This document shows positions 18,568 through 27,600 of a stretch of 64,000 nucleotides of DNA, in pieces. Both the position numbers and the translations under genes were made by a program. The stretch's first letter is position 1. The number at the start of each line of letters is the position of its first letter. Under the pieces are notes generated by a model. It did not search any database, was not told the DNA's origin, and saw only the letters and a list, made by a program, of their open reading frames with translations. Source of the DNA: Hymenobacter psychrotolerans DSM 18569 (lineage in GTDB: Bacteria; Bacteroidota; Bacteroidia; Cytophagales; Hymenobacteraceae); assembly GCF_900142395.1 (NCBI RefSeq), contig NZ_FRAS01000002.1, positions 282,063 to 346,062 on the forward strand, in the 5' to 3' direction.

Positions 18568-18810
18568 AGAAGACCTGATGTTGTTGTGGAAATGTGGAAA
18601 GACGCTGGTAAATCTAAGGGGTATTTCGAATAATCGATTTACCGGGGGCTGAAAATGGGAGGGACAGGGGCCCGGAAAGCAGCCGCAGCGGTGCTGATAG
18701 TCAGGCGGCTGCCGGAATTGGGCAGGCTGGCTCAAACAAACAATGCGCGAAAACTGCGCGTATAGTTTGGGGCGCAAGCAGTTCTTCCCTCCTCTAATTT
18801 TCTAATTCCC

Positions 18811-20349
18811 ATGGCAACCGAAGATAAAACCCCACAAAACACGACTCCGCAAAACAGCGCCAGCAACCCCGCCTCCACAAACCAGGCAACTGCCCAAGGC
18901 AGCCGTGCAGGAACCCAGAGCCAGCCTTCAGCGGCCAGAAACGAGCCCGCGCGCCCCGGAGCCTCAGATGGCGCAACTGGAGAAGCATCCTCCAGCACAT
19001 CGTTGGCCGCCTCCGAAACCAGCATGGGGCAGGGCAGCACGGGCAAAGCTTCTTCTGGCAGCACAGCTTCGGCCGCGTCCCGGAAGTCTGCGGCCGCCGG
19101 CTCTGCATCCGGAAGCCGCAAAACCAGCGCTGCTGGCGGCAAGCAAAGCGCCAACAATAAAAGCTCGATAGTCGGCAGCAAGGGCTCTAACTACGATATC
19201 AGCAGCACCCAGGACAGCTACCAGGACGCCGACCGCCAGGAAAACCAGAACAGCGGGGCCAGTCGCGGCGAGTTTGGTACCCACGGCCCGGGCAACACGC
19301 AGGGCGGCTACGGCAATCAGTACCGCGAAACCAACGACTACAACCGCAGCGGCTACTACAACGACGACCGGGGGTATGGCGGCCACTCCGGGCCCGACCA
19401 AAACTCGTACCGTGCCTATGACGGCCGCGGCCGCTATGGCCACGAGGACCCCCGCAGCCAGGGCGGATACGGCGGGCAGTATTCTGACCGCCGGCCGGAC
19501 GACTATAACCGCCAGGACTACGGCCCGCGCGGCGGCTACTCGGGCCGCCAGGACTACGACTCGCGGGGCTATGATGGACCGCAGGACCGGGGCGGCTACG
19601 GCCAGGGCAACTTTGGGGGGCGCCTCCAGGACGACTACGGCCAGCGTGGCAACGACCGGCCCTACGGAAACGGCGGCTACACTACCGGCAACTATCAGAG
19701 CCGCGACTACCAGAGCCGCGACAACGACTACGGCCGCGCCGACCAGAGCCGCTCGGAGCGCTACCCCAACGATAATGGCTCGGGCTATGGCCGTGGCCAG
19801 GGCTACAGCAACGACTACGGCAACTCCTCGGGGGGTAGCCACTACGACAGCCGCAACGCCGGTTACGGCCAGCAGTATTACGGCAACCAGGGCCGCAATC
19901 AGAATGAAGATTCCCGCTCGTCGCGAGGGGGCTATGACAACCAGGGCCATTCTGACCAAAGCAACTACCGCGGCCAGCGCGACGCGTACGGCTACCAGCA
20001 GCGCGGCTACGGCCACGACGAAGCCGGCCGCTACCAGGACGGTGGCCGGCCAGGCGGGCAGCAGGGCCGCGGCTCCTGGGGCGATGCTCCGGAAAACCGC
20101 AACGGCTATACCGGCGGCAGCTACGGCGGCAATTCCGGCCAGGGCTATGGCTCCCGCGGAGGATCCTACAACGATGAGTATGATTCACCGAACCGCAACA
20201 GCCGTAGCGGCTCACCTGCCCGCGGCGACTACGACCGGCACGACCAGAGCCGCAACTATGGCCAGGACCGGCGCGAGCAATACCGCAATTCAGACGAGCC
20301 GGACTACGGCTCGGCCCCGCGCCGCAACCGTGGCCGCGACGACGAGTAG
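18811..20349 (+). CDS. Large intrinsically disordered Gly/Tyr/Arg/Asp/Asn/Gln-rich protein
   Basis: A 512-residue protein with no recognizable folded domain. Residues 1-130 are Ser/Ala/Thr/Gln/Gly-rich; residues from about 145 to 512 are a low-complexity region with many YGG, GYG, RGGYG, DYGR, YDSRG and QSRD motifs, regularly spaced tyrosines and scattered arginines, ending RRNRGRDDE. There is no signal peptide, so it should be cytoplasmic. The composition resembles eukaryotic prion-like and RGG domains (FUS/TAF15 type) that form condensates with RNA; that comparison is inference. The reading frame is chosen because the other frames give only monotonous Ala/Thr/Arg shadows and this one is uninterrupted. 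It diverges from the cold-shock gene. Confidence 0.75.
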   Translation: MATEDKTPQNTTPQNSASNPASTNQATAQGSRAGTQSQPSAARNEPARPGASDGATGEASSSTSLAASETSMGQGSTGKASSGSTASAASRKSAAAGSASGSRKTSAAGGKQSANNKSSIVGSKGSNYDISSTQDSYQDADRQENQNSGASRGEFGTHGPGNTQGGYGNQYRETNDYNRSGYYNDDRGYGGHSGPDQNSYRAYDGRGRYGHEDPRSQGGYGGQYSDRRPDDYNRQDYGPRGGYSGRQDYDSRGYDGPQDRGGYGQGNFGGRLQDDYGQRGNDRPYGNGGYTTGNYQSRDYQSRDNDYGRADQSRSERYPNDNGSGYGRGQGYSNDYGNSSGGSHYDSRNAGYGQQYYGNQGRNQNEDSRSSRGGYDNQGHSDQSNYRGQRDAYGYQQRGYGHDEAGRYQDGGRPGGQQGRGSWGDAPENRNGYTGGSYGGNSGQGYGSRGGSYNDEYDSPNRNSRSGSPARGDYDRHDQSRNYGQDRREQYRNSDEPDYGSAPRRNRGRDDE

Positions 20350-20379
20350 GTAGAAGCTCTACGACGTTATACAAAAGGC

Positions 20380-20413
20380 AAAAGGGCTCCACTGCATCAG
20401 TGGGGCCCTTTTT
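20380..20413. terminator. Bidirectional terminator after the disordered protein gene
   Basis: A long stem AAAGGGCTCCACTG / CAGTGGGGCCCTTT with one wobble, followed by T tract; between convergent genes. Confidence 0.82.
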
Positions 20414-20439
20414 GTGGGTCTTGGAAAGCAAGCGAGTAA

Positions 20440-21309
20440 CTATCTGGGTTTCTTCTTGGCCAGATAGATGCGCCCTTTCTCGTTGCTGAACACAAAATCA
20501 GTGTTGTTGATGAAAGCCAGCGCTTCGGCCTGGCCGGTGCTGGCAATCGGGAGGCAGCTTTTGGACCCGTCGAAGAGGCGGCGGCCGGGCTGGCGCTCCA
20601 CCAGATAGATGTGGCCGTAGCCCAGCAGCGCCACCGTAAGGCCATCGGGGCTTATATCGGCCGAGGTAACCCAGGTATTGACGCGGATACTGTCGAGCAG
20701 CGTGGCCACGTGCCGGCCGGGGCGGGCAGGCAGCGCGTACATCTTCACATACTTGCTGTTGCCCCGGTTTTTGGTGAACAGATACAAACTATCCTGGCGG
20801 TAGAAGAAGGCCTCGCAATCGAAGTTGCGGGCCGTTTTGCGGGGCGGAAAGCGGCGCTGGTCGGGGTAGCTGAACCGGATGGTGTCTACCTGGCGCAGAT
20901 CGGAACCGCTGAGCCGGTAGATGCACAGGTTGCGGCGCTTGTTCTGGTTGTTGCCGAAGTCGCCGATGTAAATACGTCCCTCGGGGTCCCGCGCCAGGTC
21001 TTCCCAGTCGATATTGACGAGCGGGTTCAGGTTCAGGGTTTGCAGCAGGTCGCCCTCGGGGGTTACTTTAAACAGCGCCGCCGCGCTGCCCCCGTCGCCG
21101 TGAGTCCACAGGCTGCCGTATTTGTCGGCCAGCGCAAAGCCCGAGCTTTCGCCCACAGTGCCCTTGCGTATTTTGCCGGTCTGCGTCACGGTATACTGCT
21201 CCGATACACGCGAAAAGTCGCCTCGCCCGTCGCTGTTGCCACAGCCACAAATCACGGATTGCAGAAAAACGAGGGCCGGAAACAGTTTGTCGCGCAGTAA
21301 AAACAGCAT
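20440..21309 (-). CDS. Lipoprotein with propeller-like body, unknown function
   Basis: About 289 residues with a lipoprotein-type N-terminus (hydrophobic LFPALVFLQSVICGC) and a body resembling Bacteroidetes proteins with the phrase NIDWEDLARDPEGRIYIGDFGNNQNKR and later strands SADISPDGLTVALLGYGHIYLV and ALAFINNTDFVFSNEKG. This suggests a beta-propeller related to SdiA-regulated/phytase-like proteins, but no catalytic residues can be assigned. ATG at 21309 (or GTG at 21315). Same strand as the HhH protein gene upstream, 107 bp away. Confidence 0.65.
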   Translation of the reverse strand: MLFLLRDKLFPALVFLQSVICGCGNSDGRGDFSRVSEQYTVTQTGKIRKGTVGESSGFALADKYGSLWTHGDGGSAAALFKVTPEGDLLQTLNLNPLVNIDWEDLARDPEGRIYIGDFGNNQNKRRNLCIYRLSGSDLRQVDTIRFSYPDQRRFPPRKTARNFDCEAFFYRQDSLYLFTKNRGNSKYVKMYALPARPGRHVATLLDSIRVNTWVTSADISPDGLTVALLGYGHIYLVERQPGRRLFDGSKSCLPIASTGQAEALAFINNTDFVFSNEKGRIYLAKKKPR

Positions 21310-21416
21310 AAGCACAAGGGTTGGTGCCCTGTGTTACGCCCCCGCGCCCGGATGGTTAGCGCGGCGTACGAGCCCTGCGGCCGCGCTGCCATCAGCAGGC
21401 GGCCCGCCGCCCCGGC

Positions 21417-22469
21417 TTACCGAAGCACCAGATAAGGCAGCAGCCGCTCATACGTGGCCTCGTCCAGAATACGGATCTGGCGTAGGTCAGCGGGCTGGCG
21501 GAAGGGGCCGTGCTGCTGCCGAAACGCTACCAGTACGCGCGCCAGGCGCTTGCCCACGTACGGATGGGCCTGCAGCGTTTCAAAGGACGCATTATTGACA
21601 TCAACCCCGGCCGGCGCGAAATCCGGGCGCACGAAGGTGTACTTGCGCAGGCTGTCCACCAGGTCGGGCGCGTCGCGCAGGCTGTAGAGCTCGGCCAGCT
21701 GACTGGCGCTGCGGAAGCCGCCCAGCCGCTGCCGGTACTCCACTACCCGCGCCGAAAGCCCCCGCCCGATTCCCCGGATCCGCATCAGCTGCGTCGTATC
21801 GGCCACATTGAGGTCGAACGGCTGCAGGTTGCGCGGCTTGCGGGTGTACTTAGAGGGGGTTGCCTCAGCGAAGGACTTGCCTGCGAAGCGGCTACCAGCG
21901 CCATCGGGGCTGCGGCCGGCATACGTGCGGGCTTCCCGGGCCGACAGCTGCTCAGGCAGTTGGATGTAGGGCGCCAGCCGGGCATACGTTGTGTCGGAGA
22001 GGCCGTAGGCGCGGCGCAGCTGCTCTTTGGCCCGGAATCCGCCCACGGCATCCCGGTACTTCACCAGCCGCTCGCCCAGCCAGGCCGGCAGCCCGCGCGC
22101 CTGCCAGTCGGTAGCCGAAAATAAGTTGGGGTCGAACGGAGCGAGGGCAACCTGTGGCACGTGCGGCCTGGCCGCATAGGTGCGCTTGGGGTAGCGGCTG
22201 CCATATGCTGGTCGGGGCTGGCGTTGGGCGGCCAGCTCCGCTGCCCATTGGTTTAGGTGCTGGCGGTCGGCGGCAGGCTGGTAGGAGGGCAGGTGGGGCC
22301 GCAACAGCGTGGGCGCAAACAGGAGTAGCACCAGCAAGGCCAGCAGCACGACAAACCCAGAGGTTTCGCGGCGCGAAAAGCCAAAATAGCGGCGCCGGGC
22401 AACATGCAGAGACTGTAGAAAACCCGTGGAGCGGGCCGCCGGTTTGGCGGGGCGGGTAGAAGACGCCAT
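21417..22469 (-). CDS. Membrane-anchored ComEA-like helix-hairpin-helix protein
   Basis: A 350-residue protein. A single N-terminal membrane helix (about 37-57, FVVLLALLVLLLFAPTLL) is followed by three HhH_3/ComEA-like units: around PAWLGERLVKYRDAVGGF, around MRIRGIGRGLSARVVEYRQRLGGF, and around QAHPYVGKRLARVLVAFRQ. Such proteins bind DNA non-specifically; ComEA acts in DNA uptake, but this three-unit version is common in Bacteroidetes without known competence. Start at ATG 22469 precedes the membrane helix; an open frame extends upstream without support. Confidence 0.82.
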   Translation of the reverse strand: MASSTRPAKPAARSTGFLQSLHVARRRYFGFSRRETSGFVVLLALLVLLLFAPTLLRPHLPSYQPAADRQHLNQWAAELAAQRQPRPAYGSRYPKRTYAARPHVPQVALAPFDPNLFSATDWQARGLPAWLGERLVKYRDAVGGFRAKEQLRRAYGLSDTTYARLAPYIQLPEQLSAREARTYAGRSPDGAGSRFAGKSFAEATPSKYTRKPRNLQPFDLNVADTTQLMRIRGIGRGLSARVVEYRQRLGGFRSASQLAELYSLRDAPDLVDSLRKYTFVRPDFAPAGVDVNNASFETLQAHPYVGKRLARVLVAFRQQHGPFRQPADLRQIRILDEATYERLLPYLVLR

Positions 22470-22795
22470 ACGTAACAGAAAAACGAATCGACTGAAATAG
22501 GCTGGATAACGAAAGCAGTATACCAGAAATACCTGACAAGCAAAAAACCACTTTCTGCCGTCCCGTTCCGCCGCAAACAGTCTGGCAGGAGCACGGCTGC
22601 AGCAGCAGAAGCAACTGCCGGAAACCAGGGCAAACCAGCTGGCAGAAAGGGCGGACCGGTGCAGGAGCCGGTACCTTGCAGCGCCGTTACGCCGGCACGA
22701 ATCCCGGCGGGCGTTGCCTGCGTAATTGCCGAATCCGTTATGGGCCCGTATCATTACGCGCCGTTACGGCACTTTCCCTTCCGTCTATCCTCGCC

Positions 22796-23380
22796 ATGAG
22801 CCAGCCCGCTACCAATACAACCGCGTTTTTTGATGGCCTGACTGCCGAGCTGGCCGCCCTGCGCGAGATAACGCATCAACGCTTCCGGCCTCTCTCCGAC
22901 GACCAGCTGAACCGGCGGCCCTCGCCCGATAAATGGAGCGTGGGGCAGTGCCTGGAGCACCTCAATATTGTGGGAGGGCTGTATCTGCCCACCATCACGC
23001 GCAAGCTGAAGCAGGCCAAGGAGCGCGGCAGCAAGCCGGCCGGCACCGTGAAGCACGGCTACATCGGGCGCAGAATGACGGAAGCCTTGCGCACGCCGCC
23101 CACGCAGAAACCCATGAAAACCCCGCAGCAGTTTGCCCCCAGTGGTTCGCGCCTGCCCCGCACGGTGGTGGAGGTGTTCAGCCGGCAGCTTGATGAGCTG
23201 ACAAACCTGCTGGAGCAGGCCCGGCAGGTCAACGCCAATGCTGTGCGCATTCCCAACCCAATTATTCCGCTGCTCTGGCCCCGCCTTACCGATGTAGCCG
23301 AGATGCTGGTAGTGCACATCCGGCGGCACGTAGCACAGGCCGAGCGAGTACTCGACAGCCGCCCCCCAACCGCCGCCTGA
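22796..23380 (+). CDS. DinB family protein
   Basis: A 194-residue four-helix protein of the DinB_2 superfamily: KWSVGQCLEHLNIV near residue 45 supplies the first metal-site His, and HIRRHVAQAERVL near the C-terminus supplies the others. DinB-like proteins are often metal-dependent thiol transferases, but the function of this one is unknown. ATG at 22796 gives MSQPATN. Convergent with the barrel gene. Confidence 0.82.
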   Translation: MSQPATNTTAFFDGLTAELAALREITHQRFRPLSDDQLNRRPSPDKWSVGQCLEHLNIVGGLYLPTITRKLKQAKERGSKPAGTVKHGYIGRRMTEALRTPPTQKPMKTPQQFAPSGSRLPRTVVEVFSRQLDELTNLLEQARQVNANAVRIPNPIIPLLWPRLTDVAEMLVVHIRRHVAQAERVLDSRPPTAA

Positions 23381-23400
23381 CCTGCTCACTGCCAACGCAT

Positions 23401-23437
23401 AAAAAAGCCTGACTCCGGGAAGAAGTCAGGCTTTTTT
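23401..23437. terminator. Bidirectional terminator, dinB-like / barrel gene
   Basis: A 14-bp perfect stem AAAAAAGCCTGACT / AGTCAGGCTTTTTT between convergent genes. Confidence 0.88.
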
Positions 23438-23451
23438 ATGCGGAACGGTGC

Positions 23452-24165
23452 CTACTTGGTGGCGAAGAAGTAGTTCACAGAAAACTGAAGCGTACGGTCT
23501 TTGAAGCTGCTGTTGTCGTCGTAGTCATTTTTGGGCAGCATGTTGGTCAGACCCAGGGCGTAGCCGGCCTGCACCTGAAACGGACCGGCTTTGTAGCCGA
23601 TGCCGCCATTCAGGCCCGCATTGATGCGACGTAGGTAGAGCTTATCGTCGTCGCCTTCCTCGTTGGCAAACTTCACCGACGTGCTTTCGGTGTTAGAAAA
23701 GCTTTGGCCACTTACCGAGCCTTTCACTTTGGCTTTAACCTTGCCTCCCAGCCCGATGCCAACGTACGGTCCGGCAAAAATCTGGAAGCCATTGTCGCCC
23801 CCGGTCGTATACACAAAGTTCAGCGGAATGTCGAGGTAATTGAGGGCGGCGTCCATTTCGGAGTCAATCGAAATTGTTTCGCCCGCGAAGGTTTCCGTCA
23901 TCGACTCCTTGATTTTGAAGCCCTTTTGCGAGAACATCAGCGAAGGCTGGAATGCCACGTTGCCAAATTGCGCGTTGATGGTGATACCTGCCTGCGCGCC
24001 GGCCTTCATTTTGGTGTCAATGTCTTCGGCATCTTCAATATCGGCCTTGATGTTAGCCAGATTGAGACCCAGACGAGGACCGATAGTTACCTGAGCCTGC
24101 GCGGTGCCAGCACCAGCTACCAGCAGGGCAGAGGCCAGCAAACCTTTTAGTAGGATTGATTTCAT
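23452..24165 (-). CDS. Outer-membrane beta-barrel protein (porin family, OMP_b-brl type)
   Basis: A 237-residue protein with a signal peptide (MKSILLKGLLASALLVAGAG, cleaved near AQA), then alternating amphipathic strands beginning VTIGPRLGLNLANI and ending RTLQFSVNYFFATK with the terminal aromatic pattern of outer-membrane barrels. Typical of the 8-strand PF13568 proteins of Bacteroidetes. Substrate or role unknown. Confidence 0.85.
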   Translation of the reverse strand: MKSILLKGLLASALLVAGAGTAQAQVTIGPRLGLNLANIKADIEDAEDIDTKMKAGAQAGITINAQFGNVAFQPSLMFSQKGFKIKESMTETFAGETISIDSEMDAALNYLDIPLNFVYTTGGDNGFQIFAGPYVGIGLGGKVKAKVKGSVSGQSFSNTESTSVKFANEEGDDDKLYLRRINAGLNGGIGYKAGPFQVQAGYALGLTNMLPKNDYDDNSSFKDRTLQFSVNYFFATK

Positions 24166-24625
24166 ACGTGTGGAAAAGGGGGAGTGTGAAAGATTGGATG
24201 ATGAAAAAGAACTCGGTTATAACCCGGCAGGACGCCGCGCAGGAGCATGGGCAAGCACCGCTCGCAGGCGCAGAAATGCAGTCAGGAAGTAAGAAAGAAG
24301 GGCCACCTTGCCGGTGGGCGTAGCAAGCATAGTGCCGCAACTATTTAGAAGAACATAAACGGGTGGCCGTAGCCGGATAATTGTATAGGGAGGGGTTGCG
24401 TGGGAAAGAGCTTACGTTCTGATAGCTAGATGGTAGGGTGAGTGGCAGGCACTATTCGGATGCAAAGCTAAGGGGAGGATTTCGGATTTCAGATATGGTG
24501 CTGAAGAAATAACCCAGGGTTTTTCCGGAAAGAATAATTCGCAAAATCGGGCAGACGCGTATGGAATCTGCGCGGGGAGGGCATCTGAATTTTACCAACT
24601 TGCCTTCTGCACTCGTTTTGAGCCT
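24166..24625. other. Intergenic region between barrel gene and alpha-2-macroglobulin gene
   Basis: About 460 bases between divergent genes. No convincing ORF or RNA was seen. It must contain both promoters, but no clean TTG-N20-TAnnTTTG match was found. Confidence 0.5.
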
Positions 24626-27600
24626 ATGCGTCCTTTCCTGTTTAGCTTACTCGCCCTGCTGATGTTGTTCACCGCCGGTTCCTCGCAGCCCACCCCGCCC
24701 GGCAACGGTGGCAAAGCCAACGCCGCCACCTGGAAGAAAATCGACCAGTTGCTGGCCAAAGACCAGACGGCTTCCGCGGCCAAGCTGCTGGAGCCGCTGT
24801 ATAAGCAGGCCCGCCAGCGCCAGGACGCGCCGGAGTATCTGCGGGCTTTGCTCTACAAGCTGCGGCTGCTGGAAGCCAGGGAGGAAGAGTCTGATGTGCA
24901 GGCCATTGCGCTGGTGGAAGCCGACCTGAAAACCGCGCAGTTTCCGGCCCGGCCCATCCTGCACAGCCTGCTGGCCCGGCTCTACGCCAACTACTACCAG
25001 CAGCACCGCTACCAGCTCTACGACCGCACCACCCAGGCCACCGCTGACCCCGCCGACGCCAGCCGGGCCGATATCCGCACCTGGGATGCCGCCCGCCTCG
25101 GCAGCGCCGTTATCAGCCACTACCGCGCCTCCCTGGCCGACGAGCCCCGGAAGCTGCAGCAGCTGAAACTGGCGGCCCTGGGCTACGCCGTAACGGGCGG
25201 CGACGCCGAAAGCCGCGCCCTGGTGCCTACGCTCTACGACGTGCTGGCCCGCCGCGCCATCGAGGGCCTCGGCAACGATGAATACTATATCACGAAGCCC
25301 GCCGAGCAGTTTGAGTTGAAGGAAGCCGCGCTGTTCGGCCCGGCCGCTGCCTTTGCCCGCCTGAAGCTGATTGCACCGCCGGCCGATTCGCTCAACGGTC
25401 AGTTTCATGTGTTGCAGGTGCTGCAGCAGCTCACCACGTTCCGGCTGCAGGATGCCGCCAACCCCGCCGCCCTGGCTGACGTGGACCTGGCCCGCCTGCG
25501 CTTCGTGCACCAGCACAGCGAGCTGCCCAATAAAGATGAGCTCTACCGCGCCGCGCTAAGCCAGGCGGCCACTACCTACGCGGCGTTGCCCATCGTCACG
25601 CGGTTTATGTTTGAGCAGGCTTCCCTTGAGCAGGAAACCAACGCCATACGAGCCCGTGCCCTGGCGCTGGAAGCCGAAAAGCGCTTTTCGAAGTCACGCG
25701 GGGCGGCGCAGGCCCGGGCGCTGCGGCAAAGCATTGAGCAGGTTGAAGTCAGCTTCACGACCGAGGAAACGGTGCTGCCCGGCCAGTCGTGGCTGCTGAA
25801 GCTGCAGGTGCGCAACGTGGCCCGGCTCTACGCCAAAGCGTATCGGGTGAGCAACGCCTACAATGTCCGGCTTTCCGAGCCCGGCACCGCCGAAGACGCG
25901 CAGAACTACAGCTTCCAGAAGACGTTTGCCCGCGCCCTGGCCGGCAAGCCCGCCGCGGCCTGGATGCTGAACGTGCCCGCTCCGGCCGACTACAAAGGTC
26001 ACTCCGTGCAGTACGCTGGCCCGGCTTTGCCGCTCGGCCACTACGTCATCGTGATAAGCACCACCGACGAAAATCCGACCAAGGAGCGGGCCGGCGTCAT
26101 CACGGCGCATTCCTTCCTGGATGTGAGCGAGCTGAGCCAGGTACGGCGCAGCACGCCCGACGGCACCGGCCTGCTGGTGCTGCACCGGCAGAGCGGGCAG
26201 CCGCTGGCCGGAGTGCGGGTGCGGCCCCTGTATCAATACTACGACCAGAAAGCGCGCCAGTACAAGCAGCGCCGCGGCGACGTGCTGACGACCAATGCCG
26301 AAGGCCAGGCGCAAATTGCGCAGGGTCCGCAAACCGGTGAAAATGTGCAGCTCAGCAACCTGTTCCTCACGCTGGGCCGCGACTCGCTGCTGGTTGAAAA
26401 TGTGGGTGGCTACTACCCCCGGCGCCCCCGCAACCCCGAAGCCGAGCAGCCTCGCTACAATCTTTTCCTGTTCACTGACCGCGCCATCTACCGGCCCGGC
26501 CAGACGGTATATTTCAAAGGGATTTTGGCGGAAGTGCGGGAGGGTGTGGCACGACCTTTCACAAAGCATGGCATTTCGGTTGACTTAAAGGACGTGAACG
26601 GGCAGACAGTTAAGTCCCTCGATTTTATCACCTCGGATTTTGGCTCTTTCCACGGCTCTTTCATTCTGCCAACTGGTTTGTTGAACGGACAGATGTCACT
26701 GCAGACGGTGTATGGTAGCCAGGATTTCGCGGTGGAGGACTACAAGCGGCCCACGTTCCAGGTGGCCTTTGAGCCTGTAACCGGTACGCCCGTGCTGGGG
26801 CAGGAAGTAACCGTGCGCGGCAAAGCCACCGCCTACGCCGGCCAGCCCATCGACGGGGCCACGGTACAATACCGCGTGGTGCGCCGCACGTTCTGGCCGA
26901 TGTTCGGGATGAGCTACCGCAGCCTGTACGGCAACCAGGGCCGGCCGGAAGTGGAAATCCTCAACGGCACCGCCCAGACCGATTCGGCCGGCGGCTTCGT
27001 GGTGAAATTTGTGGCGAAAGGGGAGGACCTGGGCGCGGCCAGGCGCGGCCCCTGGAACCCCGGCTACGTGTTCGAGGTAACGGCCGACGTGACCGACGCG
27101 GCCGGCGAAACCCGCACCGGCCAGCAGTCGGTCAGCCTCGGCACCAACGCCCTGAGTCTGCGCCTGGAAGTGCCTGAGCTGCTGAACCGGGAAAAGCTAC
27201 CCGCGTTGCAGCTGCTCAGCACCAACGCCACCGGCGAGGCTATGTCTGCCCAGGGCCAGCTGCGCCTCTACCGCCTCACGCCGCCCGCTCGCGCCCTGCG
27301 TCCGCGCGCCTGGGAACGGCCCGAGCTGGAGGCGCTGAGCCCGGAGGAGTTCCGGCGCCAGTTCCCGCTCGATGCTTACGCCCGCCAGGACAACGACAGC
27401 ACCTGGGCCCGCACGCTGGTCCTCACCCAGGACTTCAACACCGAAAAAAGTCCGCTGCTGCCCGAAATAGCGAAGGCCCTGAGCAGCCAGCAGCCCGGCC
27501 GCTACGTGCTGGAAGCCACTGCCACCGCGCCAGCCTCTACGCCGCCCGCCAAAACGGAGCAGGTGTTCACCCTCTATTCAACGCAGGCGAAGACTCTGCC

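Noticed and set aside
18568..18810. Long structured cold-shock 5' leader as thermosensor
   Set aside because: A TAGATTTA -7-like box at 18609-18616 implies a leader of only about 35 bases, too short for a CspA-type thermosensor.
19274..20353. 359-codon Ala/Thr/Arg-rich frame overlapping the disordered protein gene
   Set aside because: It is a +1 shadow of the repetitive gene; the chosen frame shows balanced, motif-like composition and a start near the upstream promoter region.
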